From Pseudomonas moraviensis (GTDB lineage Bacteria; Pseudomonadota; Gammaproteobacteria; Pseudomonadales; Pseudomonadaceae), in assembly GCF_900105805.1 (NCBI RefSeq), contig NZ_LT629788.1:434001-498000 (forward strand): a stretch of 64,000 nucleotides of DNA, read 5' to 3'. Position 1 is the stretch's first letter. Each line of letters starts with the position of its first letter. Of the stretch, positions 50,770 to 59,270 are shown piece by piece. Below the pieces are notes generated by a model. The model made no database searches. It saw only the letters and a program-made list of their open reading frames with translations, and was not told the origin of the DNA. The translations under genes were made by a program, and so were the position numbers.

Positions 50770-51822
50770 TTAAGCCTTCAGCGTCGCCATGTCGATGACG
50801 AAACGGTACTTCACGTCACCGGCAATCATCCGCGCGTAGGCTTCGTTGATATTGCGGATGTCGAGCATTTCGATGTCGCAGGTGATGTTGTGCTCGGCGC
50901 AGAAATCCAGCACCTCCTGGGTTTCGGCGATACCGCCGATCAGCGAGCCGGCCAGCACGCGACGGCTCATCACCAGTTTGCCGGCGTGGACCGGCGGGTT
51001 CACCGGCTCGATCAGACCGACCAGAATGTGCACGCCATCGAAGCGCAAGGTGTCGAGGTACGGGTTGAGGTCGTGCTGGACTGGAATGGTGTCGAGCAGA
51101 AAGTCGAAATAACCGGCCGCGGCCTTCATCTGTTCGGCGTCGGTGGAGACAATGACGTGATCGGCACCCTGACGGCGACCTTCTTCAGCCTTGCTTGCCG
51201 AGCGGGTAAACAGCGTGACTTCCGCGCCCATGGCCTTGGCGAACTTGATGCCCATGTGACCGAGGCCACCCATGCCGAGAATCCCGACCTTGTCACCGGC
51301 CTTCACGCCGTAGTGCTTGAGCGGCGAGTAGGTGGTGATGCCGGCGCAGAGAATCGGTGCGGCGCTGGCCAGCGCCAGGCGTTCCGGGATGCGCACGACA
51401 AAGTGTTCGCTGACCACGATGCTGTCCGAATAACCGCCCATGGTGTTGCTGCCATCGACCCGGTCCGGGGTCGCGTAAGTCATGGTCGGGCCTTCGAGGC
51501 AATATTGCTCGAGGTTCGCCTGGCACGCTTCGCAACTGCGGCAGGAATCGACCATGCAGCCGACGCCAACCAGATCGCCTACCTTGTGACGGGTGACATT
51601 CGCACCGACAGCGGTGACTTTTCCGACGATCTCGTGGCCGGGCATCAGCGGATAAACGGCGATGCCCCATTCGTTGCGTGCCTGATGGATGTCGGAGTGG
51701 CAGACGCCGCAGTAGAGAATTTCGATCGCCACGTCGTCCGCGCGCGGGCTGCGGCGTTCGAATTTCATCGGGGCGAGGGGAGTGGTGGCCGACTGGGCGG
51801 CATAGCCGATGGCGGTGTACAT
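50770..51822 (-). CDS. Zinc-dependent NAD(P)H alcohol dehydrogenase (cinnamyl-alcohol/YahK type)
   Basis: A 350-residue MDR-family enzyme. Catalytic-zinc ligands lie in 'YCGVCHSDIH' and 'PGHEIVG', and structural-zinc Cys in 'CRSCEACQANLEQYC'. The nucleotide motif is 'GILGMGGLGHMG'. It reduces aldehydes with NADPH or oxidises alcohols. GAGG precedes the ATG. A divergent AraC gene suggests aldehyde-responsive control, like yqhC-yqhD. Confidence 0.92.
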   Translation of the reverse strand: MYTAIGYAAQSATTPLAPMKFERRSPRADDVAIEILYCGVCHSDIHQARNEWGIAVYPLMPGHEIVGKVTAVGANVTRHKVGDLVGVGCMVDSCRSCEACQANLEQYCLEGPTMTYATPDRVDGSNTMGGYSDSIVVSEHFVVRIPERLALASAAPILCAGITTYSPLKHYGVKAGDKVGILGMGGLGHMGIKFAKAMGAEVTLFTRSASKAEEGRRQGADHVIVSTDAEQMKAAAGYFDFLLDTIPVQHDLNPYLDTLRFDGVHILVGLIEPVNPPVHAGKLVMSRRVLAGSLIGGIAETQEVLDFCAEHNITCDIEMLDIRNINEAYARMIAGDVKYRFVIDMATLKA

Positions 51823-52013
51823 GAGTGACCTCGCAAAAACAGTGACAAGTGAGGCGGTGAATTCTGGGCGCCGGGCGCGGGTGCGGCCATGACGATTTCT
51901 CCGGGTCTCATGCCTAATCCTCCGGGATGCGGGTTGCGGCAGTCGTATTGGCCAGCAGATCTGCGATCATGTTTTCATCCCCTTTTCCTGATTTTTTTAC
52001 GAAGACCTATTCG

Positions 52014-52904
52014 ATGCAGTTGACCCGTCATCTTGATGCCAATGCCCGGCTGGTTTCGCTGATCGAACCGCTGGCGCTGCGCGATGGCTACAGCCAGACC
52101 GGCCTGCCCGGTGTGCAGATTTTGCGCGCCAGTTGCGACGTCGCCCGTGGCCCGCATATTTACGAGCCGAGCCTGATGATCATCGCCCAGGGCAGCAAGC
52201 TGGCGTTTCTCGGCCCACGCACCATGGAATATGGCGCCGGGCATTACCTGATCCAGGCGCTGCCGGTGCCGTTCGAATGCGAAACCTTTGCCTTGCCCGA
52301 TGCGCCGTTGCTTGGGATCTCGGTGGCGATCGATCGCGTACTGCTCGGCGAACTGGTGCTGGCCATGGGGCTGGCGCCGGGGCGGCATATTCCGGCGCAG
52401 ACACCGGAGTCGATGACCTCGGTGGTGCTCGATGACGGCATGCGCGGTTGCGTCGAACGCCTGCTCAGCTGTCTGCACGATCCGCTGGAATGCCAGATTC
52501 TCGGCCCGGCGCGGGTCCGCGAATTATTGTTCGTCGCGCTGCGCGGGCCGCAAGCGGATGTGTTGCGCGCGCTGGTCGAGCAACAAGGGCAATTCGCCCG
52601 GGTGGCGGCTTCGATCAGCCATCTGCATGCGCACTACACCGAGCCGCTGAATGTCGAGACACTCGCCGGTTGCGCGAACATGAGCGTGTCGACCTTCCAC
52701 GAGCATTTCAAACGCAGCACGTTGTTGTCGCCGGTGCAGTATCTCAAGCGCTTGCGCTTGTTGAAGGCGCAGACGCTGTTGGTGGCGGAAGGGCTGGGGG
52801 TGGCACAGGTGGCGCATCGGGTGGGGTATCAGAGCACGTCGCAGTTCAGCCGCGAGTACAAGCGCTACTTCGAACGTAGCCCGGGAGATGAGCGCGCTGC
52901 CTGA
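52014..52904 (+). CDS. AraC-family transcriptional regulator (AraC_N type)
   Basis: A 296-residue regulator. The N-terminal AraC_N domain ('GPHIYEPSLMIIAQGSKLAF', 'GISVAIDRVLLGELVLAM') is followed by a C-terminal double helix-turn-helix ('CANMSVSTFHEHFK', 'VAHRVGYQSTSQFSREYKRY'). The start is uncertain; ATG 52014 gives the usual family N-terminus. It is divergent from the alcohol dehydrogenase and probably activates it. Confidence 0.88.
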   Translation: MQLTRHLDANARLVSLIEPLALRDGYSQTGLPGVQILRASCDVARGPHIYEPSLMIIAQGSKLAFLGPRTMEYGAGHYLIQALPVPFECETFALPDAPLLGISVAIDRVLLGELVLAMGLAPGRHIPAQTPESMTSVVLDDGMRGCVERLLSCLHDPLECQILGPARVRELLFVALRGPQADVLRALVEQQGQFARVAASISHLHAHYTEPLNVETLAGCANMSVSTFHEHFKRSTLLSPVQYLKRLRLLKAQTLLVAEGLGVAQVAHRVGYQSTSQFSREYKRYFERSPGDERAA

Positions 52905-52920
52905 GCCGACGATAATCCCC

Positions 52921-53010
52921 TGTGGGAGTGAGCCTGCTCGCGATAGCGGTGTATCAGTTGACGATGATGCTGACTGAAGCACCGCTATCGCGAGCAGGCT
53001 CACTCCTACA
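52921..53010. repeat. REPIN, TGGGAGTGAGCC variant
   Basis: Inverted 30-nt arms at 52921-52950 and 52981-53010; the left arm reads TGTGGGAG where the others have TGTAGGAG. Confidence 0.9.
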
Positions 53011-53044
53011 TTGGTTCGGCGGTGTTGCAGGAATTTTGGGCAAC

Positions 53045-53073
53045 AAAAAGGCCCCCATTTCGGGAGCCTTGTT
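53045..53073 (-). terminator. Terminator of the ETF-QO gene
   Basis: On the minus strand AAGGCTCCC pairs with GGGGGCCTT (one mismatch) and a short T-run follows. Confidence 0.75.
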
Positions 53074-53088
53074 GTTCAGCGCGTCGAC

Positions 53089-54753
53089 TTACATGTTCGG
53101 ATAAGTCGGGCCGCCGGCACCTTCCGGCGCCACCCAGGTGATGTTCTGCGCAGGGTCCTTGATGTCACAGGTCTTGCAGTGCACGCAGTTCTGGGCGTTG
53201 ATCTGGAAGCGCTTCTCGCCGTCTTCCTTGGTGATCACTTCGTACACGCCGGCCGGGCAGTAGCGCTGCGCCGGCTCGTCGTACAGCGGCAGGTTCTTGC
53301 TGATCGGGATGCTCGGGTCGGTCAGCTTCAAGTGGCACGGCTGTTCTTCTTCGTGGTTGGTACCGGAGATGAACACCGAGCTGAGTTTGTCGAAACTCAG
53401 TTTGCCGTCGGGTTTCGGATAGTCGATCTTCTTGCAGTCGGCCGCGAGCTTGAGGCAGGCGTAATCCGGCTTGGTGTCGCGCAGGGTGAACGGCAGTTTG
53501 CCGCCGAAGATGTTCTGGTCCAGCCAGTTGAAGCCGCCGCCGATGATCGCGCCGTACTTGTGAATCGCCGCGCCGAAGTTGCGGCTGGCGAACAGTTCTT
53601 CGTGCAGCCAGCTGTTCTTGAACGCGTCGACGTAAGTCGTCAGTTCGACCGTGCAATCCTGCTCGGCGAACAGCGCATCTGCCACCGATTCAGCCGCGAG
53701 CATGCCGGACTTCATCGCAGTGTGGCTGCCTTTGATCTTGGCGAAGTTCAGGGTGCCGAGGTCGCAACCGATCAGCGCGCCGCCCTTGAAGACCATTTTC
53801 GGCAGCGAGTTCAGGCCGCCCTTGGCGATGGCGCGGGCGCCGTAGCTGACGCGCTTGCCGCCTTCCAGGTATTGCTTGAGCACCGGGTGATGCTTGAGGC
53901 GCTGGAATTCGTCGAATGGCGACAGGTAAGTGTTGCTGTAGGACAGGTCGACGATCAGACCGACCACTACCTGATTGTTTTCCAGGTGATAAAGGAACGA
54001 GCCGCCGGTGTTCTCGGTGCCCATGATGTCCAGCGGCCAGCCTGCGGTGTGCACCACCAGGCCTGGCTGATGCTTGGCCGGGTCGATTTCCCAGATTTCC
54101 TTCAGACCGATGCCGTAATGCTGAACGTCCGCATCGCTGTCGAGGTTGTAGCGCTTGATCAGTTGCTTGCCGATGTGGCCACGGCAGCCTTCGGCGAACA
54201 GCGTGTACTTGCCACGCAATTCCATGCCCGGGGTGTACAGGCCTTCTTTCGGATGGCCTTCGCGATCGACGCCCAGATCACCGGTGATGATCCCGCGCAC
54301 CACGCCGTTTTCATCGATCAGCGCTTCCTGAGCGGCGAAGCCCGGGTAGATTTCCACACCGAGGTTTTCGGCCTGTTGAGCCAGCCAGCGGCACAGGTTG
54401 CCGAGGGAGATAATGTAGTTGCCTTCGTTGTGCATGGTCTTGGGCACAAAGAAGTCGGGGATCTTCTGCGCGCTGTCGGCGTTTTTCAGCACGAAAATGT
54501 CATCGCGCGTGACTGGCGTGTTCAGCGGTGCGCCGAGTGCTTTCCAGTCCGGGAACAGTTCGTTCAATGCGCGGGGTTCGAACACCGCACCGGAGAGGAT
54601 GTGCGCGCCGACTTCGGAGCCTTTTTCGACCACGCAGACGCTGATTTCCTTACCGGCGTCAGCGGCCTTCTGCTTCAAGCGGCAGGCGGCGGACAGACCA
54701 GCGGGGCCGGCACCGACGATGACGACGTCGAATTCCATGTATTCGCGTTCCAC
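53089..54753 (-). CDS. Electron transfer flavoprotein-ubiquinone oxidoreductase (ETF-QO)
   Basis: A 554-residue inner-membrane-associated flavoprotein that passes electrons from ETF to ubiquinone. The N-terminal FAD motif 'VVIVGAGPAGLSAACRL' (about residues 10-26) and the C-terminal 4Fe-4S ligands in 'CVHCKTCDIKD' plus the upstream Cys in 'YCPAG' are visible. The start is GTG at 54753, seven bases after AGGAG; the ATG at 54738 is the alternative. It is divergent from etfBA. Confidence 0.95.
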   Translation of the reverse strand: MEREYMEFDVVIVGAGPAGLSAACRLKQKAADAGKEISVCVVEKGSEVGAHILSGAVFEPRALNELFPDWKALGAPLNTPVTRDDIFVLKNADSAQKIPDFFVPKTMHNEGNYIISLGNLCRWLAQQAENLGVEIYPGFAAQEALIDENGVVRGIITGDLGVDREGHPKEGLYTPGMELRGKYTLFAEGCRGHIGKQLIKRYNLDSDADVQHYGIGLKEIWEIDPAKHQPGLVVHTAGWPLDIMGTENTGGSFLYHLENNQVVVGLIVDLSYSNTYLSPFDEFQRLKHHPVLKQYLEGGKRVSYGARAIAKGGLNSLPKMVFKGGALIGCDLGTLNFAKIKGSHTAMKSGMLAAESVADALFAEQDCTVELTTYVDAFKNSWLHEELFASRNFGAAIHKYGAIIGGGFNWLDQNIFGGKLPFTLRDTKPDYACLKLAADCKKIDYPKPDGKLSFDKLSSVFISGTNHEEEQPCHLKLTDPSIPISKNLPLYDEPAQRYCPAGVYEVITKEDGEKRFQINAQNCVHCKTCDIKDPAQNITWVAPEGAGGPTYPNM

Positions 54754-54880
54754 AGGCTATCTCCTACTCAAGGCTCAACAGTTTTTTTTCTGATTTGGAG
54801 GTTTGATGTCGCTTCCGTATTGCCTTTACGTTAACGTCAAAGGGAATATTGGCGAATCTACCTTTCTCTCTAGGCGGCGC

Positions 54881-54909
54881 ATTATATCTACACCACTCCT
54901 AGCGTCCAA
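54881..54909 (-). promoter_or_regulatory. Sigma70 promoter for the ETF-QO gene
   Basis: On the minus strand TTGGAC (54904-54909), 17 bp, TATAAT (54881-54886). It predicts a leader of about 120 nt. Confidence 0.7.
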
Positions 54910-54911
54910 TA

Positions 54912-54925
54912 CAAACGTTTGTTTG
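54912..54925. promoter_or_regulatory. PsrA-like operator between ETF-QO and etfBA
   Basis: CAAAC-GTTT-GTTTG matches the PsrA consensus (G/C)AAAC-N2-4-GTTT(G/C), and ACAAACGTTTGT is a perfect 12-bp palindrome. It lies just upstream of the ETF-QO -35 box. PsrA control of the etf genes is known from P. aeruginosa. Confidence 0.6.
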
Positions 54926-55055
54926 AATCGCCTCCAGCCCTGATAAATCAAAGAAGCGCGGCTTATGACAGGGCATTTTGGCGTATTGACCAGAATGGGC
55001 GTTCCGGTCAAGATACGGGCGGTTTTGCGCTCGCCGTAGGCAGACTGGCGGTTTC

Positions 55056-55231
55056 AAGAGCACCTCTAAAGACAGGGCACAGGCAGTAGACGGTGATGCG
55101 CAGCGCAAGTCCGGCGCGCAGTTTACACAGCGTGGGAATGAATGACCCGGCAGTCACCCCTGACGAACGGTCATCACCCTTCGCCAAGTGAATCACCTCA
55201 CATTCAAGCCGGCGTTTTTAGAGGTGCCCTT
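55056..55231. repeat. 15-bp inverted repeat in the etf intergenic region
   Basis: AAGAGCACCTCTAAA (55056-55070) is inverted with one mismatch at 55217-55231. The 146 bp between them show no gene. The 550-bp gap otherwise holds the promoter and operator described separately and the etfB leader. Confidence 0.55.
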
Positions 55232-55303
55232 GTCGCCCGATGAGCATCATCCGCCAGGTTCGCCTAGGCGACTTTCTTTTCACCGGAGAGTAACGAGGAA
55301 TCC

Positions 55304-56053
55304 ATGAAGGTTCTTGTAGCTGTCAAACGCGTTGTGGATTACAACGTCAAGGTCCGCGTCAAGGCGGACAATTCCGGCGTCGACCTCGCCAACGTCAAGA
55401 TGTCGATGAACCCATTCTGCGAAATCGCCGTGGAAGAAGCCGTTCGCCTGAAAGAGAAGGGCGTTGCGACTGAAATCGTCGTCGTCTCGATCGGCCCGAC
55501 CACCGCTCAGGAGCAGCTGCGTACCGCACTGGCTCTGGGTGCCGACCGCGCCATCCTCGTCGAATCCGCTGAAGACCTGACTTCGCTGGCCGTGGCCAAG
55601 CTGCTCAAGGCCGTCGTCGACAAGGAACAGCCTCAGCTGGTGATCCTTGGCAAACAGGCGATCGACAGCGACAACAACCAGACCGGTCAGATGCTCGCTG
55701 CACTGAGCGGCTACGGTCAGGGCACGTTCGCTTCGAAAGTCGAAGTCTCCGGCGACAGCGTTGCCGTGACCCGCGAGATCGACGGCGGCGCGCAGACCGT
55801 TTCGCTGAAACTGCCGGCCATCGTCACCACCGATCTGCGTTTGAACGAGCCGCGCTATGCGTCTCTGCCAAACATCATGAAAGCCAAGAAGAAGCCTCTC
55901 GAAGTGCTGACTCCGGACGCTTTGGGCGTTTCCACCGCCTCCACCAACAAGACTCTGAAAGTCGAAGCGCCGGCAGCACGCAGCGCAGGCATCAAGGTCA
56001 AGTCGGTGGCTGAACTGGTCGAGAAACTGAAAAACGAAGCGAAGGTAATCTAA
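55304..56053 (+). CDS. etfB: Electron transfer flavoprotein beta subunit
   Basis: A 249-residue subunit of the FAD/AMP heterodimer that accepts electrons from acyl-CoA dehydrogenases. 'VAVKRVVDYNVKVRVK' at the N-terminus, 'LGKQAIDSDNNQTGQMLAAL' and the C-terminal 'RSAGIKVKSVAELVEKLKNE' are typical. GAGGAA precedes the ATG. It is 2 nt upstream of etfA. Confidence 0.96.
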   Translation: MKVLVAVKRVVDYNVKVRVKADNSGVDLANVKMSMNPFCEIAVEEAVRLKEKGVATEIVVVSIGPTTAQEQLRTALALGADRAILVESAEDLTSLAVAKLLKAVVDKEQPQLVILGKQAIDSDNNQTGQMLAALSGYGQGTFASKVEVSGDSVAVTREIDGGAQTVSLKLPAIVTTDLRLNEPRYASLPNIMKAKKKPLEVLTPDALGVSTASTNKTLKVEAPAARSAGIKVKSVAELVEKLKNEAKVI

Positions 56054-56055
56054 AA

Positions 56056-56985
56056 ATGACTATCTTGGTAATCGCTGAACACGACAACAAAGTGCTGGCC
56101 CCGGCCACACTGAACACCGTGGCCGCCGCTGCCAAAATCGGCGGCGACATCCACGTTCTGGTGGCAGGTCAGGGCGCTGGCCCGGTGGCCGAAGCCGCGG
56201 CGAAAATCGCTGGCGTGAGCAAGGTCCTCAACGCTGACAACGCCGCCTACGCGCATCAGTTGCCGGAAAACATCGCGCCGCTGGTAGCCGAACTCGGCGC
56301 TGGCTACAGCCACATCCTGGCTGCCGCGACCTCCAACGGCAAAAACATCCTGCCGCGCGTTGCTGCTGCGCTGGACGTTGACCAGATCTCCGAGATCATC
56401 TCGGTGGAAAGCGCTGACACCTTCAAGCGTCCGATCTACGCCGGTAACGCCATCGCTACCGTGCAATCGACTGCTGCGATCAAAGTGATCACCGTGCGCG
56501 CCACCGGTTTCGACCCGGTTGCCGCTGAAGGTGGTTCGGCTGCCGTTGAAGCGGTTGGCGCTGCCCACGACGCCGGTACGTCGAGCTTCGTCAGCGAAGA
56601 GCTGGCCAAGTCCGATCGTCCTGAGCTGACCGCTGCGAAGATCGTCGTTTCCGGCGGTCGTGGCATGCAGAATGGCGACAACTTCAAACACCTGTACGCT
56701 CTGGCCGACAAGCTCGGCGCAGCTGTTGGCGCTTCCCGCGCTGCGGTCGACGCAGGTTTCGTACCGAACGACATGCAGGTCGGTCAGACCGGCAAGATCG
56801 TTGCGCCGCAGCTGTACATCGCCGTCGGTATCTCCGGCGCGATCCAGCATCTGGCCGGTATGAAAGACTCCAAAGTGATCGTTGCGATCAACAAGGACGA
56901 AGAAGCGCCGATCTTCCAGGTGGCCGATTACGGTCTGGTGGCTGATCTGTTCGAAGCAGTACCTGAGCTGGAGAAGCTGGTCTAA
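56056..56985 (+). CDS. etfA: Electron transfer flavoprotein alpha subunit
   Basis: A 309-residue subunit that binds FAD through 'VVSGGRGMQNGDNF', 'YIAVGISGAIQHLAGMKDSK' and 'IVAINKDEEAPIFQVADYGL' in the C-terminal half. It partners EtfB and passes electrons to ETF-QO. The two genes share one transcript that ends at a strong terminator. Confidence 0.96.
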   Translation: MTILVIAEHDNKVLAPATLNTVAAAAKIGGDIHVLVAGQGAGPVAEAAAKIAGVSKVLNADNAAYAHQLPENIAPLVAELGAGYSHILAAATSNGKNILPRVAAALDVDQISEIISVESADTFKRPIYAGNAIATVQSTAAIKVITVRATGFDPVAAEGGSAAVEAVGAAHDAGTSSFVSEELAKSDRPELTAAKIVVSGGRGMQNGDNFKHLYALADKLGAAVGASRAAVDAGFVPNDMQVGQTGKIVAPQLYIAVGISGAIQHLAGMKDSKVIVAINKDEEAPIFQVADYGLVADLFEAVPELEKLV

Positions 56986-57006
56986 TCCGGCGGCTTCACT
57001 TATAAA

Positions 57007-57036
57007 GAGCCCGGCCTGTTGGTCGGGCTTTTTTTT
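57007..57036 (+). terminator. Terminator after etfA
   Basis: AGCCCGGCC-TGTT-GGTCGGGCT with one G-T pair, then a long T-run. Confidence 0.88.
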
Positions 57037-57066
57037 GTTTCGGATTTGAGTGGGGAACGGTTTGCC

Positions 57067-57888
57067 ATGGATCTGCGCTGCGGATGGTTGTTGGGATTGA
57101 TGCTGTTGCCAGGTCTGGCCACGGCCGCTGGCAAGTGCGAGCGCCTGGTCGTCACCGGTAGCCCGGATGCGCCGCCGTACCTGTGGCAGGACCCGCAAAA
57201 CCCCAAGCGCTTGATCGGTGCCAGTGCCGATCTGTTGCAGCAAGTGGCCAAGGACCTCGGCATCAAAGTCGATCTGCTGTATGCCGGTAAACGCTCGCAA
57301 GCGCTCGATGAAGTGCGCAGCGGGCGCATGGACATGCTCGCCGACGCACCGCTGACCGTGAATGAGCTGGAAAACCTCGACTTCATTCATCCGCCACTGC
57401 TGGAAAACGACTATCTGGTGTGGACGCGCAAAGGCTCGACGCTGACCTATGCCGAGGCGGTCGATCTGAAAGGCCATGCCGGCGCGGTGTCGGAAAAGTC
57501 TCGGATGACCCAGGCATTCGGCACTTTCGCCGAACAGAATCTGACCCTGACGCGGACAGCCAACCTTACCCAGGCCCTACAGAAACTTCTGTTGGGCGAG
57601 GTGGAATATGTCCTCGCCGGACGTTACTCAGGACTGGCCGCCGCGCAGACATTGGGCATGACCAGCGATCTGTTGGCGTTCGAGCAACCCATTGATCGTC
57701 CGGGGCTGTTCCTCGCGGTTTCCCATAACTCGGCCTGCAACGATCCGTGGTTGCGCGGACAGCTCGCCAAAAAGATGACAGAATTGCCCGCGTCCGGACT
57801 GACGGAAGCCGCGCTGCAACGCAACATCGAGCGCTGGAAGGCGCAACAGCAACAGCCGCCACAACCTGTCAGTGCCCCAAAACAGTAG
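57067..57888 (+). CDS. Periplasmic substrate-binding protein (amino-acid type, SBP_bac_3)
   Basis: A 273-residue exported protein. The signal peptide is MDLRCGWLLGLMLLPGLATA; the mature part has the SBP3 fold ('LVVTGSPDAPPYLWQDPQNP', 'MDMLADAPLT'). The C-terminus is Gln/Pro-rich. It has no ABC permease next to it, so it may be an orphan sensor-like domain or a scavenging protein. The ATG at 57067 is chosen because the signal peptide begins there. Confidence 0.82.
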   Translation: MDLRCGWLLGLMLLPGLATAAGKCERLVVTGSPDAPPYLWQDPQNPKRLIGASADLLQQVAKDLGIKVDLLYAGKRSQALDEVRSGRMDMLADAPLTVNELENLDFIHPPLLENDYLVWTRKGSTLTYAEAVDLKGHAGAVSEKSRMTQAFGTFAEQNLTLTRTANLTQALQKLLLGEVEYVLAGRYSGLAAAQTLGMTSDLLAFEQPIDRPGLFLAVSHNSACNDPWLRGQLAKKMTELPASGLTEAALQRNIERWKAQQQQPPQPVSAPKQ

Positions 57889-57897
57889 GGATTCTTA

Positions 57898-58260
57898 GTG
57901 AGTATTCGACCTCTTTTCGCGGCTGTGGCCGTTCTGGCCCTGGCCGGGTGCGCAACCGATCCGGCACCCAGTGAACAAATGCGTTTGACCGAACAGGCCA
58001 TCGTGCAGGCCAAGGCAGTCGGCGCCACCGCTGACGAAGTGCCGGAAATGCAACTGGCCGAAACCAAGTACAACCGCGCCAAAGGCAACATGGCGGACGA
58101 GTCCTATCGCAATGCGCGCATGCGTGCCGAGCAGGCCGAACTGGATGCACGTCTGGCCGAAGCCAAGGTGCTGACGAAAAAAAGCGAAGAGCAACTCAAT
58201 GTGCTCAATACCCGCATTGTCCGCCTGCGCAAGCAGCTGCAACTGGGGGAAGCGCAATGA
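57898..58260 (+). CDS. Lipoprotein with coiled coil (DUF4398-like)
   Basis: A 120-residue lipoprotein; lipobox LAGC with Cys18, then a helical Ala/Glu/Lys-rich body ('QAELDARLAEAKVLTKKSEE') that should form a coiled coil. The start is GTG at 57898. It overlaps the OmpA-like gene by 4 nt, a pairing common in Pseudomonas, which suggests one envelope complex. Confidence 0.83.
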   Translation: MSIRPLFAAVAVLALAGCATDPAPSEQMRLTEQAIVQAKAVGATADEVPEMQLAETKYNRAKGNMADESYRNARMRAEQAELDARLAEAKVLTKKSEEQLNVLNTRIVRLRKQLQLGEAQ

Positions 58261-59069
58261 GCCTCAGATCCAACGCTATTGGCATTCTGCTGCTCGCCGG
58301 GTGCGCGAGCCTTTACGGCTGCGCCGGCCAGCACAGCGAGGCGGCGCTGCAACAGGCCGGGGCTGATTTCCAGAAGGTCAAGGAAGATTCCAACGTGCTG
58401 CGGATTGCGCCGAAAGACGTGATCCGCGCCGGTGAATCCCTGGCCCGCGCCGATCGTCTGTCGACTTATTGGGGCAGCGGTGCCGACGTTGTGCATTACG
58501 CCTACCTGAGCCAGCGCTACAGCGAAATCGCTCGCGAGCACACCAACCAGGCACTCAACGAGGAGCAGGCGGCCAGGCTCGAACTGGAGCGGCAGCGTCT
58601 GCAACTGGCCCTGCGCGAGTCGAAACTGCTCAGCGTGCAGCAGCAAGGCAAGTGGCTGGAGGAACAGATCGTGGCGCTGGCCACCACGCAGACCGATCGT
58701 GGTCTGGTGATGACTCTCGGTGATGTGTTGTTCGACACCGGCGAAGCGGAACTGAAAAACTCCGCCAACCGTGTCGTGTTGAAGATCGTTCAGTTCCTGC
58801 AACTGAACCCCAAGCGCGTGGTGCGCATCGAGGGTTATACCGACAGCACGGGCGGCAAGCAGGAAAACCTCAAACTGTCCCGAGACCGCGCGCAATCGGT
58901 GGCTGACGTGCTGGTCGATCTGGGTGTCGATGAAAAACGCATTCAGGTCGAAGGGTACGGCGACCAGTTCCCGGTCGACGCCAACGCTTCCGAGCGCGGC
59001 AGGGCACAGAACCGCCGGGTGGAAATTGTTTTCTCCGACGAAAAAGGCCAGCTCGGCGCCGCCCGCTGA
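58257..59069 (+). CDS. OmpA-family peptidoglycan-binding lipoprotein
   Basis: A 270-residue protein with a lipoprotein-type signal (LLLAGC, Cys16) and a C-terminal OmpA domain (about residues 150-262: 'LGDVLFDTGEAELK', 'RIEGYTDSTGGKQENLKLS', 'VEGYGDQFPVDANASERGRA', 'NRRVEIVF'). The central part is a coiled coil with a DUF4398-like pattern. It would tether the outer membrane to peptidoglycan. A terminator follows. Confidence 0.9.
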   Translation: MSLRSNAIGILLLAGCASLYGCAGQHSEAALQQAGADFQKVKEDSNVLRIAPKDVIRAGESLARADRLSTYWGSGADVVHYAYLSQRYSEIAREHTNQALNEEQAARLELERQRLQLALRESKLLSVQQQGKWLEEQIVALATTQTDRGLVMTLGDVLFDTGEAELKNSANRVVLKIVQFLQLNPKRVVRIEGYTDSTGGKQENLKLSRDRAQSVADVLVDLGVDEKRIQVEGYGDQFPVDANASERGRAQNRRVEIVFSDEKGQLGAAR

Positions 59070-59085
59070 GGGTTGCGTCTCTGGG

Positions 59086-59119
59086 AAGCCCGGCCTGTCA
59101 TGCAGTGCCGGGCTTTTTT
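59086..59119 (+). terminator. Terminator after the ompA-like gene
   Basis: AAGCCCGGC pairs with GCCGGGCTT and a T-run follows. Confidence 0.85.
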
Positions 59120-59142
59120 ACGTCTGTCGATTGCCGCGCAAA

Positions 59143-59177
59143 ACCGTACAGATGGGGCAGACACCGCACTGTACGGT
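59143..59177. promoter_or_regulatory. Candidate operator: 9-bp inverted repeat with 17-nt spacer
   Basis: ACCGTACAG (59143-59151) and CTGTACGGT (59169-59177) are a perfect inverted repeat 94 bp before the MocR start. It may be the autoregulatory site. Confidence 0.45.
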
Positions 59178-59270
59178 CGAGTAATCTGGCAACTGTCCCA
59201 GTACACTTCTAAACTGTTCCGGTATTGTTTCACACAAGAATAAAACGCCCGTGAAATCGAGTGCTGCGTC

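Noticed and set aside
27393..53010. Repeats considered as a CRISPR array
   Set aside because: The repeats are palindromic pairs scattered singly over kilobases, not regularly spaced direct repeats; no cas genes are present.
53011..54834. 607-codon plus-strand frame
   Set aside because: Antisense to ETF-QO; no motifs.
54919..54946. etfB promoter overlapping the PsrA-like site (TTGTTT...TGATAA)
   Set aside because: Both hexamers are poor matches and the leader would be about 350 nt; too weak to annotate.
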